64,000 bases of DNA from Seriola aureovittata (taxonomy: Eukaryota > Chordata > Actinopteri > Carangiformes > Carangidae): the NCBI RefSeq assembly GCF_021018895.1, contig NC_079374.1, positions 8,707,712-8,771,711 on the forward strand, written 5' to 3'. The notes under the pieces are model-generated. The model had not been told where the DNA came from and ran no database searches. It saw only the letters and a program-made list of their open reading frames with translations. A program made the translations under genes and the position numbers. Of the stretch, positions 9,554-22,976 are shown one piece after another (the stretch's first letter is position 1; every line of letters starts with the position of its first letter).

Positions 9554-12500
9554 CTGAGACACATGAAGAGGTCGTTGGTTACTCAACGATGCGTATTATG
9601 AGTGCGATATTCACCGGGGAAACTTCTGAGTCTCTGTCTGAAAACTCAAAACCTGCCGCTGTTCAGTCAGCAATCAGTCATTTCCATCAGTGAGATACCC
9701 TTTAAAACTGGTGTCCAATAACACTAAAGCTTTACACTGCAATCCATCAGGAAAAAAAAAATTGGAATAATTCAAATTAATTGCTTCTTGGGTATCCTTA
9801 CCATGTTAACATAATACACATAAATGTTTTACAATATATGTTAATAATAGATTCTACTGCAATAATAATAAAGAAACCGGGGATGATAACTATATACACA
9901 GTCATTCAAAGACCAAAGTTTACACAGCAGTAAAGTTGCATCAATTATTCTATGATGAATAAAAAAGAGCATATTATGGAAATTGTCTCAATATTTACAT
10001 ATAAAAAATATCACTGTAAAAACAAAGGCAATCTTGAAAGCCATTACCCAAATGACTAGTTAAATGTGCTAATGACAAACAAGTACCGTCAGACTACAGT
10101 ATGGCAATGACTTTAGGCTAATTATAGCAGCCCATATACCAGACCAGCGAGAGAAGAAGAAGAGAGCGGCACTGAAAAGAGTCACTTTCAGCTCGCACAA
10201 TAATGGGATTTTCATTTCTTTCTCTTTTATATCCACACAAATTATTCCATTACAACATCAGAGATATCTTACAAATGTTTTAAATTATTCAATTGCTGTC
10301 TGGCAATAGACGCCTAATTGGGAAAACTGAAGACATTAGTAGTCTGAAAATGTAAAGAATGTCTAATAAAGATACCATAGGGGGTTAGTAGTTAGTCAAA
10401 ATATGGCCCTGCACTGTGCTTCTGAATGGCTTAATGAAAACAAGCCAACTTTCAAAGGACATGAGCGCAGACAGAAGGTCAAAGCTAGGTGTCTGTACCC
10501 GACCAACCAAGGCACACCCCCCCCTCTCCCCCTCTCTGCTCTATGGGGACTTTGAACTGGCAGGATCAAAAGTGACTGGGAACAGTTTGGTCTCATTCCT
10601 CCGCCACTCAGATGCTTTTCCTCAAATGCTTTAAAGAAAACCTCATAGACACTATTGGATCTGATTGAGCCTCTCTGTTGATTTTTCACTTCTTTTTTTC
10701 CACTCTCTCTTGGCAGCCTGGTTCAAGGTAAAAAGCTGCGTGAAAGAAAGAGGGAGAAAAAAAGATACTGCACTACAGAAAGCTGATCCACAAAACAACT
10801 CCACTCTTCTTTTCTGACAAAACATCAGTAGCCAAAGGGCAAGGAGATCTGCATGGCGAAGCCTCTAAAGAGAAGGACACTGGTTGAAAATGAAAGGACA
10901 TGAGAAGTACTCCTCTCTGTCATTCCCCTCCTTCCAAAAGAAGCATTGATTTCCATAAGAAAGATGGCATGCAGTTTCTCAGTGGCGAGTATTCCCAAAC
11001 AATATAAAGCAGGGGAGATTAAAGAAAGACGGAAGCCAAGCAGCACCTTGTATCAGCGCCTCTGCTGTAGCTCAGACTGAATCAATTACTACTCAGCAGG
11101 CTAAGCTCAATTAAAAAACACCACAGAGGGCCTGATTGCGGAGGTACTTACTGTAGGACAACATGAAGAGGTCTAGGCTACCTATCAGCCTTTCAAGGCC
11201 ACTCAAGGGCCAGAGTGAAGAGACTTATTCTGCCTTTGAGGTGGATACATTACACCAATTCAATCAAATACGGCTACACGGATAAAGACACATGGTCTTA
11301 ATCGGTCAAATCAATAAAGTACAAAAAGAGGTGGGGAATCAAAAAAAAAAAAACTATCTGTAACTCACTTTATATCTACTTGTTGGTTTCTTTGTTGTCG
11401 CTTGTACTTGATGGTATATGTATTTCAGCGATGTGTCTCCACCTGAAAGACAGCCTGATGGGGAAACACTGGACCTCTGTTCCCTCCAGTGGGTATTAGT
11501 CTCGCTTTCAGTGCCTGTCCAGCCCCTTTCATGTCACCCCATCCTAAAGCGGTGTTTCTCCCATAAAGGCCCATTCAGGCCACTGTAGGGGAATGTGCCA
11601 CAGACCAACGAGGGTCCACCAAATCCCTTTATTTGTAGCTGAAAGGAGCCAGGTGAGGAGGATATTGGTTTATTCAATGAATCTGGCATTTTCGCAAAGA
11701 CAAGTTAAGTGTTCTCGTTTCATTCATATGCAATTTCTTCCCCATTGCTTTTACTCTTGTTAAATGAAAGGATTCAAAATAACATATATGCAGGTTTTTT
11801 TTATATTTCTTTTCTAAAAAAAGAGAATCAACAAAAAACTCACTCAGACTCATTAATCACTTGGATATTGTGTAGATATTCCAGTGGGCAAACCGTCAGA
11901 AAGATATTTGTCAGTTTCTGTTTATCTCTGATACAGAAGTTCAGACCTGATGAGAGGTGAATTCCCACAAGCCCCCACCCCCCTCCTCGCTCCTGAAGGG
12001 CATAAACAATACATTTGGAGTAATTTACCTGAAGGAAGCCTGAGGGACCTGCAAAGGTGAACTCCTATTTACCATCATTAAAACTACAAATCACTTAATA
12101 CCAATATAAACAGCTCAGCTATTATGTCGTGCAGTGCTTGGGAGTTCACGCATGGATAAGCAAAGATCTGAATCGCGGAGGATGAATTGAATGAATTAAA
12201 ACAGCCCTTGGTAACAACATGATTAAAAAGCTGTTACATCAGAACCAAACCGCGCAGCTGACGCTAAGTCCGATACTTAAAAGAATCACGCCGAAAAAAA
12301 AGATTGAATGTTGAATGTTTTAAAATGATTAAAAAGAGAGCAGTAATTCATTTTGATGACAGGAATGATAACCTACGGTGATTTGCGCTGCACTTAATCT
12401 TCATCTAAACAGGACTTCAGCCTTTGTGGCCATCTAACCCTACAGAGGAAAATAAGAAAAAAAGGAACTAAGCCATTGTCATTTAAAACGGTATGGAGGT

Positions 12501-12699
12501 AGCAGCCAACCCCTTACCCTTAACTCTGTTGTGGACAGATTTCCCCTGACAAAAATTAAACTAGCTCCTACTTGGCACTTTATTATCTCTTCAACTGAAT
12601 GATTTATTGTTTGTGGAGCGAAAGAACCAAAGAGAGGGGGAAGATTACATTTCCAGCCAAAGCTCAGGCCTGATCTCGTTTTTTACTCCCTCTGTCCAG

Positions 12700-13110
12700 G
12701 AAAAAAGCTCCCGACAAACAATAATGTCAGCTGTAATTGATCGGAGGTCGCCGGCTGGGCCTGCAGTAAAAGCACACTATTTAAGCGACAATCGGCCCCG
12801 CGCTCTTCAGACGCTGGCTAATGAAGCTGTCTGTCTGGGCTATTTACCTTCTCTTAAATGGAAGGGGAGAGATGTACTGTAAGAGACAGGGCTGGAGAGG
12901 ATCTGCCTCTCGCTCCCGTGAAATAGGACCTGCACATGCCTCAGGAATGTATAATTGGTTGGCGGAGCCAAAGCTGTGGATCCGGTGCTAATTAAATGAC
13001 TTGTTTAAAGCCTATCTGTCTTTGTTTGGGAGGCTCTGGGCTTCAGAACAATGCATTGTAAATGCTGTTGTCAAACAAACATTCCTGGTTATCCTTTGAT
13101 TTGAATTGAA
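12700..13110. promoter_or_regulatory. candidate conserved non-coding block
   Basis: Complex, repeat-free sequence with more CpGs than its surroundings. It includes GTAATTGATCGG, TATTTAAGCGACAATCGG, GTATAATTGGTTGGCGG and GCTAATTAAATGAC (TAATTA at 12989-12994). The mixed GC/AT texture resembles deeply conserved enhancers; inference only. Confidence 0.3.
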
Positions 13111-13663
13111 CAAGACAAAAGGCTGATTTGCTCTGTGCTAAGCCTTTGGTTTTCATGGTGTCGAGATATTTTTTCCTCTTCTGATCTGTCAAACTGAACA
13201 GGACCATTCCAGTCAGGCAGCTAAATGGACTGACTCACTGCACAATGCGTACGCAGTCTGCTGCTGCAAAACAATCTGAGTTTTCCTCCTAATTGCGCTT
13301 GTAAAATGGCCCCATGTCGTGTATGTATTTCTCCAACAAAGGTGAGACGGTGGTGCTACACACATGGAGTCTTTGTTGTGGTCATATCAAGGGTTTGCAC
13401 ACCAGTCCCAAAAGGAAATGAATGGCTCATGAAAAAGTGTCTGTCATGCAGCAAGACATTTAGAGGTCTCTCCATAGCACTAATCAGCTATTCATCTTTA
13501 CTATAACTGTTAATCTCCAAAATCAGAAGCCCTGGCATGTGAGCTGGAGGGAGCCTTACAGCCATTAGATCAAACATAAGACACAGGCTCTATAAATATG
13601 CTGTCTGGCATCATGGTGCCACTTTATACAACATGAATGTATGCTTACATATACACAGAAACA

Positions 13664-13725
13664 CAACTGCTCTCACACTCACTCACACACATGCAAACAA
13701 GAAAAAACAGACACACACACAGATG
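13664..13725. repeat. CA-rich imperfect microsatellite
   Basis: CTCACACTCACTCACACACATG followed after an A-rich gap by GACACACACACAG. Confidence 0.85.
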
Positions 13726-13768
13726 GCAGGTTCAGTCAAGGCTGGTGAGTCCTGTTTCTCATTAAAAT

Positions 13769-13785
13769 GGGGGGTGGGGGGGGGG
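13769..13785. repeat. G-run
   Basis: G6-T-G10 tract. Confidence 0.9.
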
Positions 13786-13932
13786 AAGGTATTGAGCTTT
13801 GATGTAGCCACCCACAGCCCCTCAGTGTCATTGAATGAAACTTTGAAGCCTTTTGTGTTTACGCAGTTAATGTTGATAATAAAGCAAACATCTTGTCTTT
13901 GTTAAATACCTGCCGCACAACTCACGTATATG

Positions 13933-13958
<26 letters not shown>
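13933..13958. repeat. (CA)13 microsatellite
   Basis: Perfect CA dinucleotide repeat. Confidence 0.97.
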
Positions 13959-13965
<7 letters not shown>

Positions 13966-14564
13966 ACATAAAAAGAATACATCTCGCCGTAACAAGGAGA
14001 GGTAAACATGAAAACATATGGGTACACACTCAGACTGTGATACAGTAGAGATAATTGTGTATAGGTGTGTACACGCATGGAGCCAGCCAGACATAAAAAC
14101 ACATGCAAACAATATGCTTTACGTTCCAAGAGCAATGATGACTGGATACATTTCAAGCCCATTCTCATCAACAAACAAAATGTGTTTAGCATGCCAGGAT
14201 AAAGAGATACACTTTCCAATGATTCGGGTGGGCAAAGATTTTCCTGCCAAGATGCCTAATGTAACATAATGTAAGAGAAACCATGATAAGAAAACATTTC
14301 TGGTTTGATGAGGTAACATAATTGCTTTCCTACCCAAACCACTGGAGTGTAACATGTGGTAGAAATTATGGAGGAGACAGACAGAGGTGTTTGTCCTTTA
14401 AGTGTATAAAATCTAAAGCAGGCAACTTTTATAGGATAATTTAAATCCTCAGCTCTAATGGCACGCATTCCTTATGAAATTGAAAGATCAATCATCTCCA
14501 TGACAGATCTGTTGTGAAAAAAAGTTCTTCCTATCTTTGAAGAGAAAATGCTAAACACGTTTTC

Positions 14565-14595
14565 GCCATCGCCATCGCCCCCACCCCCCACCCGC
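14565..14595. repeat. CGCCAT repeat joined to C-rich tract
   Basis: CGCCATCGCCATCGCC followed by CCCACCCCCCACCC; G-quadruplex potential on the minus strand. Confidence 0.85.
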
Positions 14596-16059
14596 GCTAG
14601 CCCCCGTTTTAGCTGTCTATTTGTCTCTTTGCTGAAAATGTTAACGAACAGGGCAATAATCAAGCCATATGCTTGCATGTGGCAAATCTCATTACAGTAA
14701 ATGACCTTTACCAACCAATGCCAACATCCTTGTGCTTGATAACACTGAGCGTATAGAGCGGGGGAGACAATGGTGGGTTTAGTTAATGCAATCATGCATA
14801 TGGCTGGGGGTGGCCAGTACAGCCAGGCCTTCAGGACACATTAACAAACAGCATTCGCTTGTGTAATTTGGGTCAGAACCAGGCTCACTTTACATTTGTC
14901 ACACATCACTCTTGATAAATACACAACATCGGTGTGAGAGCACCAACATCCGATCACTGACAATAAGCCGTGGCACGGAGAGTGCTGTGAACAGAAGAGG
15001 AAAGCAGAAGGAGAGGAGAGATATTACTAGCAGCTGTTACTACTGCGGGTGCAATATATTCAAGCCCAATCAATAAAGCTCCTACAGACAGTGACACCCA
15101 AGCAGACAGAGGAATCATTTTCATCTGATACTTAGCAAAGGCTCCCCTTTTAAAAAGATTGCTTTCAGTCAATGACAACCAGTTGTCATTTGACTAAGGC
15201 TCCTGAAATGAAATATATTGACGAGCGTTATCAATCACGGCCCACTCTGTCGTCATATCACTTTGTTGGAAGAAAGGGTGGTGGTGGTGCGGAGGGGGAT
15301 CAGTTTGCATGTGGTCATCAGATCATCCGTTTTAATTACAAAATTAGCATCACTACCTCCAGCGCTCTCACTTCCTCCATTACAATCACCTCGTGAGAGA
15401 AAATCAGTAATGTAGTGTATAGTTTATAGTTGCAGTGCTAATGAGTTCAAGGTGAACTGTGTGATGTATCTGACTCTAATGTGAATTTTATATCACAACA
15501 GTCCAGGAAAATGTAGGTGGTTTGGATTTAATTACATCTATGTACGCAGATTAAATAAAAGAAAAAAAAACACTTTGTTGAGGTTATTTCAATTATTTTG
15601 TTGGTGTGAATATTTTCTTAGGGATTCTAAACACAATTTATCCTCAAATGCCTTCCTCTGTTTGTTCACACTGTGAAGGACATGCTGAGATTGTGAAATT
15701 CCTTAACATTGTTTGAACTTGCTTGCTCTCTCCCTCTTTATCTTGGTCCCAGAGGAGCGGCTGTGTGATGGCGAAGATGTCTGGGCTCAGTATGGCTGAT
15801 AGCTCTATTTGGATGAAGGTTCCCATATCATAATTGAGAAGAAACACCTCCCGTTTCAGGCAACCGACAGAGTGTTTTTGTGGAACAGAACCAACTACTT
15901 CTATCACCACAAAATGCTCTTTGATTCTCCCCCTGATTGCTGCACAGTCGAGCAGTGGAACATTTTTACAGAATAATCACAGTAAAAGAGATTGTCATTT
16001 TCTTGTCGTCATCTCTGTATTGTCATTACTGTTATTGTGTACACAGTAATATTATTACT

Positions 16060-16880
16060 CTATGCTAATGTGTCCTCTTAGACAGTAATCATAGTGAAAT
16101 GAGAGCACATGATATCCAGGCTTTAATGCTGCACCATCGTAGATGTGTATGTGAAAACTGCTCCGCAATCTATGCAATTACACGCTGTGTATATTTCACA
16201 TTACTCCAACCTGCGAAAGCTCATCATCACTGAAAGGTTGAATGTCATTTATTACACGTATCACATTTACACCAAGTGACATTGTCTTTTCAAATTGTGT
16301 TGTCTCTTCACTTTCAAAGGTCAGCCCCTTCCCTGGCTAAATTCAACCTGACAGAGAATAGTGAGGAGGGGACAGCCGAACGCATGCATCACCCCCACAT
16401 CAAAGCGCTCCAAATTAATCTATCCAATTAATGAAGAATGAGGCCTAATGTTGATGAGGGATGACAACTCGACTGGTCAGTTGTTTTTTATAGCTCTGCT
16501 CCTGCTATTGTGAACTAACCACAAGAGACAATCAAACAAATATTTCCGTGACATGAGGTTTGTGTAGCGTGTTGCCTCTCCTCGCGTCTCCTCCTCTCTA
16601 TAACGCTGCAACTCCGCTGCCACTCAAAGATGATAGAACTTGATATGGATCATTACAGAAATAATGTTTAATCAATTCCCCGAGTTATTGTAATCTATTT
16701 CTGCAGTTGTCTGCGTTCGTGTATTTTGTAGCTACATCAGTGTGCCTCACAATTTCCCAATCATGCATATTCAAGTATTACGCTGATGCTTAACAGCCGA
16801 CGCAACTGGAATTAGAACGAGGACATTAGACTTCATTAAAAAGAGAAATCATTATCAGGTTTATCTTTTGAAATGTCTAT
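16060..16880. promoter_or_regulatory. candidate conserved non-coding block
   Basis: An 800-bp repeat-free stretch with CAAATTAATC followed by CCAATTAATG (around 16411-16433), AATCATGCATATTCAAG, many ATTA cores and local CpGs (TCGCGTCTCC, TAACGCTGC). The regulatory role is inferred. Confidence 0.3.
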
Positions 16881-17335
16881 TAAAATGTGTGTGTCGTTCT
16901 TCACTTATCTGTCACCTGGCTCCCATGAGCCTGGCAGACTAATAGAGAGATGGTGAGGGCTAAAGCCCAAGAGAGAGACAGAGACCCATCAAGCTCTTCA
17001 CTCAGGCTGGAAGGCTGTCTGTCTGTTCTGCTACTCTCTGTCTAGCTCAGTGTGTCTGACTCAGTTACCGCCACTACTCCCCCCCTTTATCCCAAACACT
17101 GGCAGCTTAAATGGACCCTATTTTGTCCAGTTCAGCCTCGATACCACACGAAAGAAAATCAAAACAAACCACATTGTAATGGCATAAATCAGATGAAACA
17201 ATAGTGCGTTACAATGACAGAGGTGTTGGTATGTTCGTGAAATGAATTCTATTCAGCCTATGGCTACAATCTAGTCTCTCTCAAGAGCTTCGACTGACAA
17301 AGGCTCCCACAAGAGAGCTAGAGAGGAAGATGGAT

Positions 17336-17440
17336 GAAGTTGCCCCTAGACACTCATATCAGGTCAGTATGTGCTTTATCCCCTAATGGTTAAGGTTAGG
17401 ATTGAGTAGGGGGTGATACTAGATCTGAGCCTGAGGGCCA
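17336..17440. mobile_element. degraded teleost MITE-like repeat
   Basis: GAAGTTGCCCCTAGACACTC, then CTAATGGTTAAGGTTAGGAT, then GATACTAGATCTGAGCCTGA follow the order of a short palindromic repeat I recall from fish genomes (TTGCCCCTAGAC...GGTTAAGGTTAGGATTG...CTAGATCTG). Name and family cannot be confirmed without a repeat library. Confidence 0.45.
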
Positions 17441-18498
17441 ATGTTCTGTCTAGAGGAGCAGGAAGTAGCCACCATCCTCCATCATGGCCCACATTTAGCT
17501 GCGCTGGGCCACCAGCAATAGTGCAGCTAGCAGGTTGGCGAGAGCGCAGCTAGCTAGTTGGATGTGTCCTTCCACCCAGAGAGCTTTATTATTAGAAAGG
17601 ACATAAACAGACTAATTAAATCGCCGCAGTGGAGCTGGGCTGACAGCTGGCGCAGAGAGTGTGACCAAACAGATCCCTATCAAAGTGCAGAAGCAGTGTC
17701 TCTATATGTGTCCTGCCTTTGTGTGCATGACTGTCTGTGTTTGCTGACATGCATGCCTCTAGGTTCTGTTAGTATACATATGTGTTGGGCTGTTAATTTT
17801 ACCCATTTTAGACGTGCGTTTATTCTATAATTGATGACTATCATTTTTTCCACTGTAATTTCATTCATACACACTGTCATCTTAATGTCTTATTTATCGG
17901 TCTAGCGCAAAGAACATTTACTCACTGATATGATCCAAAATGGTACAAATGCTATCCAGCAGAGCAGTAAACACTCCAGTAATTAGTGCATGGTCTCCAG
18001 GCTGACTCCACTCAGCTCTGCAGCATGGCCAAGCACGGACCCCATATAGAGAGGAGCCTAGTTATGCATTGATCTCAGAAAATTAAGGCTAACTGTCCCA
18101 GATTGCGGCGTCTTGATGTACCTTCTGGATGAGCAATGTACTATACATGTATTGTTTGTAGAGTAAACAAGATGATTTGGGCTTGCTGTGCTTTAAAATG
18201 AATACATCTTGAATAATTAATGACGCCCCTTAAAGCGTTGTTATCTGTGTGACCGCCAACGCAAAACCACTGATGATGAGAAAATATGGTTTTAACAACT
18301 CAATAATGGTGAGTGCAACAGGACCAGCCTAATCAATGAGGCTGCAACGTTTGCAAACAAGGACTTGAATTATAACGCCAATAATTGATCTCTTCCATTT
18401 TTTTCCTCCCTCCTTTGTGTGATGTCATTGTTTATTGATTGTTTCCTGTCAGTGAGGGATGATGGGAAGTTTCGGTTTGTTTTTGCTATGACTTTTGC

Positions 18499-18555
18499 CC
18501 CCCTCTCCCCTTCCCCTCCACCTTTCTCTCTCTTCCCCCCACCCCCCTTCCTCCA
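18499..18555. repeat. polypyrimidine tract
   Basis: Almost pure C/T stretch (CCCCCTCTCCCCTTCCCCTC and on); potential triplex-forming sequence. Confidence 0.85.
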
Positions 18556-18768
18556 TTTGAAATTTGCAAGCTGTAGCACCAGCTTAACCAAAAAGGATTA
18601 AGTCCCATACCCAACTGAGAACACAGATAATGCTCAGTAATTGGTAAAAAATGAAGATGAATGGGACAGCTAGATAAGGACCAATTAGCTGCTGGGAGTG
18701 TACAGCTGTGGTCTCCTCACAGAGCGCTCTCAGGGGCCAAGGCCCCCTCATTCTCTCTCACGCGAGCA

Positions 18769-18820
18769 TGCACACACACACACTCACGTACGCACACTCA
18801 CACACATGCAAACATGCAAG
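18769..18820. repeat. CA-rich imperfect microsatellite
   Basis: GCACACACACACACTCACGT followed by ACGCACACTCACACACATGC. Confidence 0.85.
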
Positions 18821-21800
18821 CGTGAGGGTGGGGCTCGCAGAAATTAGCCTGATGACCCTGGGAAGAGAGAGAATGATGCTTCCTCATCATCTCACCCAGA
18901 ACCTCTTCCTCTCAACTCTCAGTCAGGCAACACTCCAGGTACCTGTCACCACCCGTCCAGCCTCAGCCTAGCATGTGGCTCCCCCACTCCCTGTTGGGCG
19001 CAGGCAGCCTGGACTGAAGCCACAGATGCGAGACAAAGGGCTTTCAGGTTTTTGAAGTAATGCTGCAGAATGTAACTGTTTACACAGCTCAGTTATTAGG
19101 ACATAGTTAAAATGTACAGCTAACGTCCGACAGTTAGTGTTAGTGTGCGTCTTCTTTTTCCTGTGGCGCTGTCTGTCGGCGAGTTGTTTGGTTGGCATGT
19201 CATGGCATCATCTGGCCGATGACAATGGAATTCCCATATCTAATTACAAACAAGATTTCAGCTCCATTAGAGTTGTGTGGTGAGGAGTCAGATGAGTGGC
19301 AGGGCAGCACCCAGTGGCCAAAGAGAGACAGAGGGTGAAACACAGGGAAGTAAGTGAGACAGAGAAGAAAGGAGACAGAGAAAAGAGGACAGGGGTGAAC
19401 GCTGCCCTATCCTTTCTTCCCACTGTTTTTCTAACGTTTTTTTCTAAGAAACACTTTATTTTCCTTCTGCAGCTGAAAAAAAAGCAATTCCTTCTCTTGA
19501 AATTGGCAGGTGTTTGTTAGTGGGCAGCTGACAATATTTTCTCTCCCAGTAATGAAGGTTGTGGCTGGGGTCAGTGCACTGGGAGGGAATGGCGGGCTGT
19601 TTATCCCCCTCAAGGCCCCGCGCCACACGTGTTTTGCTTGGTTTGTGATCTGTAATTGTGGCATTTCCTGAGAGGCGCAGGAACAATCCACATTGTGCTT
19701 TGAGAGGGCCCTGTCTACCCAACTAAGGAGTGTAAGAAAAAAAAAAAAAAATCAAAGAATGACGCCCCCACACACCACTCATTCGGTCTCCATACATTTT
19801 TATGTCATTATATGTTCATCTTTTCATCTGTCTCTCTCTCTCCATATACTCCTACCAAAAATACCTGTTTCCCTTCTCTCCCCTCACTCAGGATGTTTGG
19901 TTATTTTGGCTGAGAGTTGAACTGGCTGTTTTTTCCCTTATAATTAATAACATTGATGCAAACAGGAAGGTCTAATTGTGATGAATATTTAATGCGAGGC
20001 AGAAACATTAGCCTGTTCAGTTTACATCAACACAAAGACAGCGACGGGCAATCCAACTCTACAAACAGAACAGAGTGTCCTTCACTGGCTGTCTCTGCGG
20101 TGCTTTGCTTTAAGCACTTCACAATACAAGATATGCTTCTGACAAACACTGAGATGAGGCACCTGTATTTTAACCTGAGGAGGGTTTTTATTTTTTATTT
20201 TCAATGGGTTTATGTAGTAGGTCTCTCTCTGATTAAATGGATCTACGTCCTTAGTGGTATTATGAGAGGCACGCTCATTATCATATCAATTCCTATCATG
20301 GTTGGTAACATCATTTGTGTAAGTAAACACATCCGCTTGTGTGAGTCCTAGTTTAAGCTGGGTGATTATAAAAACTCCAGTCCATTTCCTGAGAGCAGCT
20401 GTGGTCTGAGTCTGTTAAAAAACAGCATGAAGTCATACCCTCAGTCAGTGCTATGAGCCACAGCCAGTCCAGTCCCAACAAAGCTACAGCCAAATACAGT
20501 TCTCCTCCTGCCCACTCCACGCTATATCAGTCAAGTGATTTATAAGTTTAGATTGCTATTGGATAATAGGCTTGAGAGCTGGACATATTAGGCATTCGGA
20601 GTCCAAAATAGTTTGTGAAAACAGGCCAGAGTGAGACACTTTTGGAATGTTAAATAACCTTGTAATCATGCTTTCTTTTAAGTCGGTCTTCATATTTTTG
20701 CGAAATTACAAAATGCTTCCATTAAAAATAAACATGTGAGTGTAAGCCTGGGGCTAGATGAAGAAGACAGCACACTGCTAGCTGTGTTTCATGGCCCTGC
20801 AGTGCAGAGCGGGCCATATTTCTCCAGCGTATTATCAGGATGACTCCTGGTGGCCACCCTGTCACAGGAGAGTGCTTGATATAAACAAGAGATTGCTGCG
20901 ACACCCAGTAATCAATATTAGGATGGTTTCAGTACCAAACATCATTTGTCTCTGCAACCATTCCTTTGACCAAACGAAGCATTAATTCAAATCATAAATC
21001 TGAGCTGATTTAAATCCGAGGAGAGTGAGGGAGAGAGAGAGGCCCCTGTCTGACTGCCTGCCCCTAATGATTTATTTTCTACATTTCTGCGAGCGAGAGA
21101 TTTGTCCATACTCACTGACAGGTCACCTTCAAACGCCAGTGGCAGACTGTTCATCACCATGCAGACGAGCATCTCATCGCTGCGAGTAAATATTAAAGGA
21201 AAAGAATCCAATTGATTGTGGATGGGGCCGAGAGGCGTCACTGCCATATATTTCACTCAGAGAGCTAATGCTGTGGCCCATGCACCCACACCTAGAGCTG
21301 CTACCCCTTGCCAGAATTATGATTCTACCGGGAGCCTGTGTGGCTGGCTGTGGGCTCAAGGTTACAATTTAAATTGTAAAAAGATAAAACAGTTTCTTAT
21401 TAGCTCCATTGCCATAGCCTTGCAGTTGGTACTCACATTTATCTTTATTTCCGTGACCTCGTATGCTCGTATTCTCTTTTTTACACACTCCATTCTCTCA
21501 GAGTGATGACCTCACACTTTATGCATTTTGCATTGTTAAATCTGCTTAGAAACACATCCTGTTTTCATCCCGCACGCCATAAGCTCCATGGTGTCAAGTA
21601 TTACTGTTGAAATGTATTCAGGAGTCGAGCCATTTATTACTGTAAATGAATCAAAACCTCCATTTAGCAACCAAAGCTACAGGGATTACATTTGGTCTAT
21701 AATTTGGAATGGGCTCATGAATCCGCACTAACATACATTATCTTTCTCTTTAATACACTAAGTGGTTCTGTGTGATATTACAAAAATCCTTCTGCATTTT

Positions 21801-22080
21801 AGGGCTAATAATTAATTGAAATGGCACATAGTGAAAAAAACCAGTGCTCTCACAGCAATTCAATTAGACCTTGTTAAAAGCTGATAGCTTTGGGAAACAG
21901 TTCACAGTTTCACTTAGCTATTAAGAACGTTTTTTTTTTCCTTCTAAAACAAAAGTGTAACACTTCAAGAGAAAACAAGACTTACCTTACCAGAGTTAAT
22001 ATTCACACTGCATATAAAGTGAACAAAAACAATATTTCACTATTTTTTAAACAAAAAAGCATTTAGGACGAGCTATATGT

Positions 22081-22106
22081 ACATATACACATACATGTGT
22101 ATATGT
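22081..22106. repeat. 26-bp near-perfect palindrome
   Basis: The arms ACATATACACAT and ATGTGTATATGT are exact reverse complements around a 2-bp centre (AC). It is purine/pyrimidine-alternating in part, so it may derive from a short CA/TA microsatellite. Confidence 0.6.
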
Positions 22107-22397
22107 TTTAGTCTTTGGTCATGTAGGCGAAAGCTGCACACATTCACTCTCAGCAAACCTGCAAAAGGTGATGTTATTCTACCTTTAGGGAGTGCTACAG
22201 AAACTTGAAACTTACAAAAAATGTTACGGCCATTACTCAGTGGCCCTAAGTCTGACTCACTGGAAATTCAGTCTTCCTAAAACCTCTAATTTTGTTCTAA
22301 AATCTGCATTATTTGTCAGTCTTTATTTGTATTTTGATGCAGATATGGGTCAACATGCAAATTCAAAGTTCCTCATTTAATATCTGTGCAAGCCCAC

Positions 22398-22413
22398 AAA
22401 AAAAAAAAAAAAA
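22398..22413. repeat. A-run
   Basis: Homopolymeric A tract of about 16. Confidence 0.9.
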
Positions 22414-22923
22414 TTTAATGATAGTTTCATTTTGTTATAATTGGTTGTGTTTCTTGTAGGCACGGTCTATTGGATGTAAACTGCCACAACTCTCCAACGC
22501 ATGGACTGCAGCTGAAATCAAATTTAATCGACGAGTGCACGCACTCACTGCTAGCTACAACTTGATGGTATTCTGCCCGTAGGTGGTGCAAATGAAACTT
22601 TCAATTTTAATGGTCGTAATTCAAAAGTCACGAGATTCACTTGAAATTAATTCTTCTGCAAAATAATTTTAAATAAAGGTTTGGGATGTTTTTGAAAAAT
22701 CATGACTGTCATGAGCAAATCTGCATTTGTCTATATTCAGTATTATACACATTCTGATGCAGATGCAGAGTGAGATGCAAATTATACTGTCAGTGTTTAA
22801 ACATTTCTCTGTCCATCTATTATTAAAATATAAGATGTGTGTGTTTGTCTCTTTGTCTCTGTCTCTACAGGCACAAACAATAGTTTGCAGCAAGCATTTA
22901 TGAGAGTATGGGTGTGTTTGTGA

Positions 22924-22925
<2 letters not shown>

Positions 22926-22958
<33 letters not shown>
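22926..22958. repeat. (GT)n microsatellite next to exon B donor
   Basis: A perfect 33-bp GT tract on the plus strand, i.e. CA repeats in the dach1 pre-mRNA at intron positions +19 to +51 after exon B. CA repeats at this distance are known binding sites of the splicing regulator hnRNP L. Confidence 0.95.
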
Positions 22959-22962
<4 letters not shown>

Positions 22963-22976
22963 AAGGGCATCCTCAC

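Larger units (their letters stand above)
9554..22976 (-). other. dach1: dach1 intron B-C (13.4 kb)
   Basis: Phase-1 intron from the gtgagg donor at 22976 to the ctcag acceptor at 9554. It holds CA microsatellites (13664-13725, 13933-13958, 18769-18820, 22926-22958), C/T-rich tracts (14565-14595, 18499-18555), a likely degraded MITE-type repeat (17336-17440), a 26-bp palindrome (22081-22106) and candidate regulatory blocks (12700-13110, 16060-16880). The rest is unique AT-rich sequence with no supportable gene. Confidence 0.93.

Noticed and set aside
9123..9693. Plus-strand open frames over exons C and D
   Set aside because: They are antisense shadows of the dach1 exons, whose minus-strand frame matches a known protein and splice sites.
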